From the NCBI GenBank assembly GCA_003248805.1, contig QFQY01000001.1, forward strand, positions 62,001-126,000: DNA of 64,000 nucleotides, read 5' to 3'. Source of the DNA: Chelatococcus sp. (GTDB taxonomy: Bacteria > Pseudomonadota > Alphaproteobacteria > Rhizobiales > Beijerinckiaceae). The stretch's first letter is position 1. The number at the start of each line of letters is the position of its first letter. A program made the position numbers and the translations under genes. Positions 57,489 to 64,000 of this stretch are shown here, in pieces. Below the pieces are notes generated by a model. That model ran no database searches. It was given only the letters and a program-made list of their open reading frames with translations, and was not told the DNA's origin.

Positions 57489-59759
57489 ATGTCGCAGCGC
57501 ATGCTTTTCAACGATGCGGAGATCATCGAGGCGGAAGACCTGACCGCCATCGGCGTATCGGCGCAGGCGGCCACCGATCAGATCGTGCAGGACGCTGTCG
57601 GCTATCCGGCCCACTGGTCCGGCTTCACGGCGACGCAGCAATCGGCGCAGATCGTCCGCCTGACACCCGGTCGATACTATACCACCGCCATGGTGTACGC
57701 GGCGACGACGGACACGGATATCAATCTCCAAGTCCACATCCCGCTCGCGGCATCCGATCAGCGCTGGGTCGCGATCATCATGCGCGGCTCGACCGAGACC
57801 GAGACGGCGCTGCGCATCTTTGAGACGTCCACCGACGTCGAGACATCGGAGCCGGTCGAGCAGACCGCACCGAAGCGCGAGGTCCGCAAGGCAACCTTCA
57901 CGATCCAGCAGGGTGCAGCCAGCCCGGCGCCGGCCCTGCGGCCGACTGTCGCCGGAACAGACGCCGTCGTGGCGTGGGTGCTGTTGGCTTCAACCGGGAT
58001 CAGCCTGATCGAGCCAGGCGAGCCGTCGCGTGTGAAGTCGCTCTATGAGGTCGAGCAGCGCGTCGCCTCCGCCGAGACCGATCTCGGCAACGTCAAGCGC
58101 CGCACCACGACGATCGAGACGGACATCGTCAACATCAACACGCGGCTGACCGACATCCCGCATCCGACGATCATTCGGCAACTCAAGCGCGACGTGGCTG
58201 CCGCCCGCCGCCTGCTCGCGCTGCCGGATGAGGCTCGCGCCTACTGGTACGATCCTGCCTTGCTTCAAGACGCTTGGGACAAGACGCATGCGAGTTGGCT
58301 GGCCCGCATTCGTGAGGGCATCCGCTTCTCCTGGGCGAACGAGCGCGACGCCCAACTCGCCCTACTCGACGCCGCGTCTCCGACGATCCGCAACTATGGC
58401 TCGCTGCTCATGCCGACGTGGGTCGAGGCCACGCGTCTGTCGATCGCGTCGGACGGCTCCAACGTCAACATCAGCCAGACGACGCACACGGTGATTACCG
58501 CCGTGCGAAAGGACATCGCGCGCCAGGTGATCGAGTTCGGGCCGACCGTCACGGTGTGCGAGAACCAAGCCGAATGGGCGATGACCTCGAACCTCTCGGT
58601 CGGGCAGCTCTTCACGAAATACGGCGAGACCTTCGAGGTCGTCGAGATCGCGGGCAATCAGGATTGGGCCGGACACGTCATCCGTGCGGTCCGGCAGATC
58701 ATCACCCGCACCGTCACCGAGGTCTATTGGGACTACGTGACGGAGGAGATCGGGGTGAACGGCTCGGTCCACGGCCAAACATGGCTGTGCTCGCAGCCGA
58801 TGATCCTCACGTCGATCAATCTCGACTTCGATAAGGTCGGTTCGACCGGCGACGTTCACCTCTTCGTCTGCGAATGCGACGAGAGCGGCCAGCCCGATTT
58901 CGGCGCAGTTGTCATCAACGCCACGAAGGCCCCCGGCGAGCTTGCTCTCGGCTGGGTGAACTTCGCTTTCCGGCCGACGCTTCTTCAATCCGGAAAGCGC
59001 TATGCGTGGTTCACGGTGACCACCGGGAACCATGCGCTGGGGACGGTCGCGAACAACAGCTTCGCCCAAGGCTCGCGGTTCGTCTGCACCGATGGGGCGT
59101 GGTCGCAGGTTATCACCGACAGCGACTTCGCCTTTCAGCTCAACGTCGCCTCGTTCTCGGCGAACCGCACGGTGGTCGAGTTCGACGCGCTGACGCTCGA
59201 TAGCGGCATGACCGAAATACGGCTGCTGCACGGCGGCTGGCAGCCAGGCGGAACCGCGCTGATCTGGGAAATCCAGCCTTCCGGCTCGGATACCTGGCAG
59301 CCTCTGACGCTCAACAACGCAAACGGGGCCACGGAACTGGTCGGGCTTCCCGCTCTGGTCAGGCTCCGGGCCGTCTTCGTCGGCACGACCGATCTCCAAC
59401 CGGCGATCGTGCTCGATGCGACGGCGCGCGGTTACAGCTTCCGGCCCCGCGATACGCTCGTCGCCGTCTCCGGCGTTCACAACTTCGGGCTCTCGACGAC
59501 CTCCATTCAGGTCGAGGCCGTGATCGATGAGTTCGACCCGGCCAAGCACACGGCGGCGCTGAAGGTTCAGGTCGGTGCCACGACCTACACGCCGAGCGCA
59601 ACCGTGGTGACGGCTGATCTGATCAATCCGCGCAAGCGCTCCGTGCTCGCTAGCTTCACCGTCCCGGCGACCACCTCAGCTCGCGCTCGGCTGGAAATGA
59701 CGACGACCGAGGTTACCGACATCCCGTTCGGCCAGAACCTCGCGATGTATGCCCTCTGA
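57489..59759 (+). CDS. Large tail/baseplate protein
   Basis: 756 residues. N-terminal FNDAEIIEAEDLTAIGVSAQ is typical of baseplate-linked proteins of the DUF4815-like type. A coiled-coil region at about 185-225 (LYEVEQRVASAETDLGNVKR) is followed by several beta domains, with one jelly-roll-like part near 420-520 (FDKVGSTGDVHLFVCECDES). Likely the base of the host-recognition apparatus. Exact role unproven. Confidence 0.65.
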   Translation: MSQRMLFNDAEIIEAEDLTAIGVSAQAATDQIVQDAVGYPAHWSGFTATQQSAQIVRLTPGRYYTTAMVYAATTDTDINLQVHIPLAASDQRWVAIIMRGSTETETALRIFETSTDVETSEPVEQTAPKREVRKATFTIQQGAASPAPALRPTVAGTDAVVAWVLLASTGISLIEPGEPSRVKSLYEVEQRVASAETDLGNVKRRTTTIETDIVNINTRLTDIPHPTIIRQLKRDVAAARRLLALPDEARAYWYDPALLQDAWDKTHASWLARIREGIRFSWANERDAQLALLDAASPTIRNYGSLLMPTWVEATRLSIASDGSNVNISQTTHTVITAVRKDIARQVIEFGPTVTVCENQAEWAMTSNLSVGQLFTKYGETFEVVEIAGNQDWAGHVIRAVRQIITRTVTEVYWDYVTEEIGVNGSVHGQTWLCSQPMILTSINLDFDKVGSTGDVHLFVCECDESGQPDFGAVVINATKAPGELALGWVNFAFRPTLLQSGKRYAWFTVTTGNHALGTVANNSFAQGSRFVCTDGAWSQVITDSDFAFQLNVASFSANRTVVEFDALTLDSGMTEIRLLHGGWQPGGTALIWEIQPSGSDTWQPLTLNNANGATELVGLPALVRLRAVFVGTTDLQPAIVLDATARGYSFRPRDTLVAVSGVHNFGLSTTSIQVEAVIDEFDPAKHTAALKVQVGATTYTPSATVVTADLINPRKRSVLASFTVPATTSARARLEMTTTEVTDIPFGQNLAMYAL

Positions 59760-59769
59760 GGAGCCAATC

Positions 59770-59952
59770 ATGGCGGATGACACCAACCCGGCGACCTACC
59801 AGCCCAAGAAGTCCTATCGGGTCGAACTCGCCCGCGTCGTGCCCTTCGAAGGCCTGAAGCTGCGCGGCGAGATCACGCTGACAGGTGCAGCGATCGAACG
59901 CCTGATCGCGCAGGAAGGCGCCGACGTGATCGTGTCGGCCGCGAAGCTCTAG
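59770..59952 (+). CDS. Small hypothetical tail-module protein
   Basis: 60 residues. YRVELARVVPFEGLKLRGEI, TLTGAAIERLIAQEG. GAGGAGCCAATC upstream. Conserved-looking small gene between the large tail protein and the fibre. Confidence 0.6.
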   Translation: MADDTNPATYQPKKSYRVELARVVPFEGLKLRGEITLTGAAIERLIAQEGADVIVSAAKL

Positions 59953-59961
59953 GAGGGCGTC

Positions 59962-60972
59962 ATGGCCGAGATCGAGCCGAGCGAAGAGAACGACTACCAG
60001 GCAGGCGGGACGGCGACCTTCTCGCGCGAGGTGTGGAACGTCGTCATGGCGTCGATCGCCGCTCGGTTGAAGGCGCGCGAACTGCTTGAGGCGACCTTCG
60101 AGACGCTGATCGAGGATGGCACGCAAGCCGCGCTCGACATGATCAGCGTCAATGTCGCACCTCAACTCGGCGCGTTGATCGATCAGGTCAACGCGCTTGA
60201 GGAGCAGCTTGAGGACATCATCGGAGGCGGCACGGCCCCGAACTCGCTTCAGCTCGACGGTCGGAGCGCGAGCTATTATTTGGCGCTCACCAATGCGACG
60301 GGGCTGCTCCCTGTTTCGAGGGTGAGCGGCGTTGCCTCCCTGATCGCGTCTGCGTTGGCGCCGGCTATCGCAAATCTCAAGGGCGCACCGCCCGAGACCC
60401 TCGATACGGTCGAGAAGCTCGCGGCGGCTGTCGGCAACGATCCGGGCTTCGCTGCGAATGTGATCACTGCTCTTGCCGGCAAGGTCGACAAGCTCGGGAC
60501 GGATGTGCTCAGCGCCGCCCGGTTACGGGTTTCGGCGGCCGACCTCTACGACGCATCGGCAGACGCTGACCGCAAGACCGCGCGTTGGTACACGGAAGAC
60601 GGCTACAGCCGCTTCCAGATCATGAACGACGCATACACAGACGCTCTCAGCGTGCCGATCGGCGTCAGCCATGAGACCGGCAGGGTCGACTTCGGGCTTC
60701 GACCCAATTTCAACGGTCACGCACCGTGGGACAACTTGAACCTCGCAGACCCGGTCACGGTTGCGAACTTCCCCGTGTACTTCGGCCTTCGGAAAGTCGG
60801 GTATGGGCAGATCGGCCCGACCGGAGACAGCCAGTGGGTCAATGGCGCGGCAGCGCCGGCCGGAACGTTCATGACCTCGATCCTGATCCAGTTCTCGCTT
60901 TCCTATTACTACGCCTACTTCGCCACCCTTCAGTGGCTATGGAACGGCACGTACTACACGATGCAGAATTGA
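59962..60972 (+). CDS. Tail fibre protein
   Basis: 336 residues. GGAGGGCGTC upstream. Helical and coiled N-terminus (IDQVNALEEQLEDIIGGG), then NLKGAPPETLDTVEKLAAAV, GNDPGFAANVITAL, a repeat block common in phage tail fibres, and a beta C-terminus rich in Tyr and Trp that likely binds the receptor. Confidence 0.78.
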   Translation: MAEIEPSEENDYQAGGTATFSREVWNVVMASIAARLKARELLEATFETLIEDGTQAALDMISVNVAPQLGALIDQVNALEEQLEDIIGGGTAPNSLQLDGRSASYYLALTNATGLLPVSRVSGVASLIASALAPAIANLKGAPPETLDTVEKLAAAVGNDPGFAANVITALAGKVDKLGTDVLSAARLRVSAADLYDASADADRKTARWYTEDGYSRFQIMNDAYTDALSVPIGVSHETGRVDFGLRPNFNGHAPWDNLNLADPVTVANFPVYFGLRKVGYGQIGPTGDSQWVNGAAAPAGTFMTSILIQFSLSYYYAYFATLQWLWNGTYYTMQN

Positions 60973-60981
60973 GGACGTCGG

Positions 60982-61548
60982 ATGAGCACCTATTACGGCC
61001 GCTTTACCGCATATGTCCCGACCAAGCTGCCCGAAGGCTTTCCGCCGGAGATGGCCGATCGCGTCGTGTGGATACGCAACGAGGCTGGCGAGGACATGTA
61101 CGAGCTGCGCAAGCGGCTTCCGGCGGGCCAGCGCTATGTCACGGTCGAAGACGATTTCACGGTTCGCATTGTCCATGACGACCCGCACCATGTCTGGCCG
61201 GCGAATGGCGGGCGTCTCTTTGCGGTCACCACGGCAATTTCGCGCGATCCGGCCGACCATCGCGTCTCGCTCTTCGATCCGGACACCGGCACGTTGACCC
61301 CGAAGCCGCAACCTCTGCCGCCCATCACTCAGCGTCAGCTCCGGCTCTGGCTGACCCGCAACGGGTATCCGCTGGCGACCGTGCAGGAGGTCATCGACGG
61401 ATTGCCCGAGCCGGCGCGCTCCGAGGCTCAAATCGAGTGGGAGTTCGCATCGGAATTCGAGCCCGGCCATCCAACGCTCGTGGCCGTTGCCACGGCGCTG
61501 GGGATCGCTGACCTCGCGCAGGCGATCCGAGAGGCCGTACTGATCTGA
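60982..61548 (+). CDS. Tail fibre-associated protein, possible chaperone
   Basis: 188 residues. First half unassigned (WIRNEAGEDMYELRKRLPAG); second half TQRQLRLWLTRNGYPLATVQ, EVIDGLPEPARSEAQIEWEF is a pattern common downstream of fibres. Could be a fibre assembly protein or a small virion part. Confidence 0.6.
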   Translation: MSTYYGRFTAYVPTKLPEGFPPEMADRVVWIRNEAGEDMYELRKRLPAGQRYVTVEDDFTVRIVHDDPHHVWPANGGRLFAVTTAISRDPADHRVSLFDPDTGTLTPKPQPLPPITQRQLRLWLTRNGYPLATVQEVIDGLPEPARSEAQIEWEFASEFEPGHPTLVAVATALGIADLAQAIREAVLI

Positions 61549-61573
61549 TGAAAATACCCACGCGCGAGCAATT

Positions 61574-61598
61574 CGGGGCGCCCTAATCCGGCGCCCCG
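61574..61598 (+). other. Hairpin after the fibre genes
   Basis: CGGGGCGCC 61574-61582, loop CTAATCC, GGCGCCCCG 61590-61598. Nine-bp stem without U-tract, upstream of a true terminator. Confidence 0.5.
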
Positions 61599-61650
61599 AT
61601 CCATTTCTACGACCAAACGCGCCGCGCGGCTCTCCGCAAGGCTTCGAACC

Positions 61651-61677
61651 GGCCCGCCCTCTCGGCGGGCCTTTTTT
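61651..61677 (+). terminator. Intrinsic terminator before the sheath gene
   Basis: GGCCCGCC, loop CTCTC, GGCGGGCC, then TTTTTT. Strong. The sheath gene starts 20 bases later with ATCGGAGGATCACC, so sheath and tube should have their own promoter or be read through. Confidence 0.9.
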
Positions 61678-61697
61678 GTTTCCATCGGAGGATCACC

Positions 61698-63194
61698 ATG
61701 ACCGAGCCCGTTTTCGGGATCACCTTCGCGCGCGACGACAACGAGGCTCGCCCGGTAGTCGGGTCCGATCTCTCTGTCGTCGGCATCGTCGTCACGGCGC
61801 CGAACGCAGACGAGGACTTCTATCCGCTCAACACGCCGGTCGATATCCTGTCGAATGACAGCGCCGCGTTGCTCGCGGCTGGCGAAGCCGGTACGCTCGC
61901 CGACGCACTGCGCGGCATCAACGACCAGCTTGGCGACTTTCAGGTGGCCGCTCGTGTGGTCGTGGTGCGCGTAACGGCCGGCGCCAATGATGCTGAGACG
62001 ATCGCGAACCTACTCGGGTCGCAAGCCAACCTCAGCGGCATCTACGCTCTGCTCAGGGCCGGTCCTGACCTCGGCGTCATCCCGCGCCTGATCGGCGTTC
62101 CGGGATACACCCACCAGCGCCAGACGGGAGTTACGGCCATCACGGTCAACAACCCCGGCACCGGATACACTTCTGCGCCGGCTGTTGCGTTCAGCGGCGG
62201 CGGCGGTGGAACTGGCGCGGCGGCCACGGCGGTTCTCGGAACCGGCACCGATGCGGGCAAAATCGTCTCGATCACGATCACCAATGCGGGCACCGGCTAT
62301 ACGGCGGCGCCGACGATCGCCCTGACCGGCGGCGGGGGGGGCGGCGCGGCGGCTACCGTCACCGTTGATGGGTTGGCCAACGCCATCGTGGCCGCGCTGC
62401 CGGGGGTGCTGTCCAAGCTGATCGGTCACGCGATCGTCGAAGGCCCTGGCACGAACAACGCAGCGATCCTCTCGTGGCGCGAGACGATCCTCGACGAGCG
62501 CACGATCCCGATCGACATGTGGGTCCGCGTGCAGGAAGGAACGTCGGTCGTTACTCGGCCGGGCGTGCCCCGCGAGCTTGGGATCGCGGTGCGCCGCGAC
62601 TTCGAGAAGCGTGGCGTTCCGGGGCACTCTTGGGCCAATCAGGGTGTCGCCGGCATCGTCGGTTTCGCCCGCTCGGTCGAGTTCTCGCTCACCGATGGGG
62701 CCACGACGGGGCAGCTTCTCCTCGCCGGCAATGTCGGTATCGGCGTGCGCGGCGAGCTTGGCGTCGAGAGCGCCATCTCGTCCTCGGGCTTCGTCTCGAT
62801 CGCGACGGATAACGCCGGAGATGACCCGCTCTGGCAGTTCTACAACGTCACGCGCATGCGGGACTACCTGCATCTCGGGCTGCTCAAGACCTGGCGTACC
62901 TATCTCGGCAAGTTCAACATCACGGTGCAGACGGTCGAGGCGGTCATGAATACCGCCAAGCTCTGGCTCCGCGATCTCGAAGCTGACGGGCATCTCCTCA
63001 AGGGGTCGAAGGTCGGGTTCGAGGCGAGCAAGAACAGCCCGGAGAACCTGCGTCTCGGCAAAATCCGCATCTACTTCGCTGCCGAGGAGCCACCGGTTCT
63101 TCGCCGCATCGATGCCGACAGCCGCCGCAACCGGCCGGCGCTCGAAATCCTGATCGCGGACCTCGCCACCGCTTCCGACCAGATCGCGGCCTGA
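61698..63194 (+). CDS. Tail sheath protein with inserted GTGYT repeats
   Basis: 498 residues. VVGIVVTAPNADEDFYPLNT and PGYTHQR are the N-terminal part, and the C-terminal core (FYNVTRMRDYLHLGLLKTWR, AVMNTAKLWLRDLEADGHL) is the conserved contractile sheath. At residues about 147-222 two similar units (NNPGTGYTSAPAVAFSGGGG and NAGTGYTAAPTIALTGGGG) are inserted. Such units are usual in fibres, so this sheath has an added surface domain. Confidence 0.92.
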   Translation: MTEPVFGITFARDDNEARPVVGSDLSVVGIVVTAPNADEDFYPLNTPVDILSNDSAALLAAGEAGTLADALRGINDQLGDFQVAARVVVVRVTAGANDAETIANLLGSQANLSGIYALLRAGPDLGVIPRLIGVPGYTHQRQTGVTAITVNNPGTGYTSAPAVAFSGGGGGTGAAATAVLGTGTDAGKIVSITITNAGTGYTAAPTIALTGGGGGGAAATVTVDGLANAIVAALPGVLSKLIGHAIVEGPGTNNAAILSWRETILDERTIPIDMWVRVQEGTSVVTRPGVPRELGIAVRRDFEKRGVPGHSWANQGVAGIVGFARSVEFSLTDGATTGQLLLAGNVGIGVRGELGVESAISSSGFVSIATDNAGDDPLWQFYNVTRMRDYLHLGLLKTWRTYLGKFNITVQTVEAVMNTAKLWLRDLEADGHLLKGSKVGFEASKNSPENLRLGKIRIYFAAEEPPVLRRIDADSRRNRPALEILIADLATASDQIAA

Positions 63195-63224
63195 CCGGCG
63201 CGCCACCGATAGGAGAGACCGGAA

Positions 63225-63758
63225 ATGTCCACGATTTATGTGCAGGAGGCGGTCAACCTCTTCTGCGGCGACGACGATCCGACCAAGTCGAAGCATCTGA
63301 CCATCGCGGAGCACAAGCTCCCGGTGTTCACCGAGAAGACCCAGGACCACCATGCCGGCGGCTCGAAGGTTGGCATCGACCTCGGGCTCGGCGCGATCGA
63401 GAAGTTCGACAGCACCTTCAAGCTAAAGGGCTACGATCCCGATCTGCTCGCGCAGTTCGGGCTCGGGTCCAAGATGCGGCGGGTCTACACCTCGCGCGGT
63501 CTGATCCGCGACAAGCGAACCGGCCGCGCGATCGAGAGCAAGGCGATCATCGAAGGTCGCCTGATCAAGATCGAGAGCGATGCGTTCTCCCGAGGCGAGT
63601 TCGTCGGCCACGACTACTCGATCGCGGAGATCATGCACTACGAGTTCTATTTCGACGGCAAGGAGAAGGTCTATTGGGACTTCTTCACCTCGGAATGGCG
63701 CATCGACGGCGTCGATGAGAACGCCGACGAACGGCGCATCCTCGGCATCAGCGGCTAG
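63225..63758 (+). CDS. Major tail tube protein
   Basis: 177 residues. AVNLFCGDDDPTKSKHLTIA, EHKLPVFTEKTQDHHAGGSK, GAIEKFDSTFKLKGYDPD matches the P2 FII tail tube family. It forms the inner tube within the sheath. Confidence 0.92.
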   Translation: MSTIYVQEAVNLFCGDDDPTKSKHLTIAEHKLPVFTEKTQDHHAGGSKVGIDLGLGAIEKFDSTFKLKGYDPDLLAQFGLGSKMRRVYTSRGLIRDKRTGRAIESKAIIEGRLIKIESDAFSRGEFVGHDYSIAEIMHYEFYFDGKEKVYWDFFTSEWRIDGVDENADERRILGISG

Positions 63759-63782
63759 CCGACCACCGCCGACATATCAGAC

Positions 63783-63807
63783 GGCCCGCCCCACCAGGCG
63801 GGCCTTT
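63783..63807 (+). terminator. Terminator after the tube gene, same stem as the one before the sheath
   Basis: GGCCCGCC 63783-63790, loop CCACCA, GGCGGGCC 63797-63804, then TTTCT. The 8-bp arms are identical to those at 61651-61671. Confidence 0.75.
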
Positions 63808-63832
63808 CTCATTCCAGCGAGACCCATCCCCC

Positions 63833-64000
63833 ATGTCCGAAACTGAAACCAGCGCCGTCGAGCCGCTTGCTCCGGTCGCCCCGAAATTCATCGCCGGCAA
63901 GGCGCGCAGCGAGACCGTCAAACTGGAATGGCCGATCGAATACGACGGCAAGACCTACGACACGATCACGATCACCCGGCCGACCACCGCCGATCTCGAA
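63833..64000 (+). CDS. Tail assembly protein (gpE/gp41-like), partial
   Basis: 56 residues visible, cut by the right edge. VAPKFIAGKARSETVKLEWP, IEYDGKTYDTITITRPTTAD fits the phage tail assembly (PF10109-like) family that follows the tube gene and precedes the tape measure. The P2 relative makes a frameshifted longer form; whether this one does lies outside the window. Confidence 0.75.
   Translation, partial: MSETETSAVEPLAPVAPKFIAGKARSETVKLEWPIEYDGKTYDTITITRPTTADLE

Noticed and set aside
1..64000. tRNA genes
   Set aside because: No T-arm/acceptor combination was found by eye; GTTCGA occurrences lie inside genes. A tRNA scan would settle this.

Overview
The window is a nearly complete, GC-rich, double-stranded DNA phage or prophage genome whose gene content points to an alphaproteobacterial host. 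The evidence is a GcrA-like cell-cycle regulator, a BrnT/BrnA pair, a possible GapR-like protein and DUF6362/DUF3268-type genes. I cannot name the host from sequence alone. The head genes are lambda-like (gpA-type terminase, gpW, portal, S49 protease with nested scaffold, gpD decoration protein, gpE capsid). The tail genes are P2-like and contractile (gpV, gpW/gp25, gpJ, gpI, fibre, sheath, tube, gpE). The virus is therefore a mosaic myovirus. A serine recombinase at the left edge and a repressor with a divergent control region show it is temperate.

Layout. (1) 1-8,900, leftward: serine recombinase, DUF3310, ThyX, SSB, DnaQ/ExoX exonuclease, RecT and YqaJ exonuclease, forming a recombination and nucleotide-metabolism module. 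(2) 8,900-10,040: AT-rich immunity region with the repressor, a 28-bp palindrome and divergent operators. (3) 10,039-42,792, rightward: a very dense early region of about 60 genes, mostly overlapping by 1-11 bases. It holds a RuvC-like resolvase, a dCTP deaminase, a TOPRIM/RecA-like primase-helicase, GcrA, a J-domain protein, HNH proteins, an RtcB RNA ligase, a UvrD-like helicase, a DUF4942/N6-adenine methyltransferase, a PD-(D/E)XK protein, BrnT/BrnA, a C5-methyltransferase-like protein and many small unknowns. (4) 42,789-43,460, leftward: a single exported protein, probably a lysogeny gene. (5) 43,461-44,867: noncoding, with a 21-bp-period iteron array followed by about 600 nt packed with hairpins that looks like a large structured RNA. 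(6) 44,868-64,000, rightward: head, then baseplate and tail genes, ending inside a tail assembly gene.

Regulation. A short box, TTTGGAAA(T), recurs in nearly every real intergenic gap. At five loci it forms an inverted pair with an identical 26-bp start-to-start distance. Four of the early transcription units also share a small hairpin (ATCGC...GCGAT) placed directly against the Shine-Dalgarno GGAG. This looks like one repressor controlling many dispersed promoters, combined with a common RNA leader. These two elements, the iteron array and the candidate large RNA are the most novel parts of the window.

Functional calls rest on motifs and family patterns recognised by eye. No database search was run. 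Starts were chosen from overlaps (ATGA, TGATG, GTGA) and Shine-Dalgarno matches.
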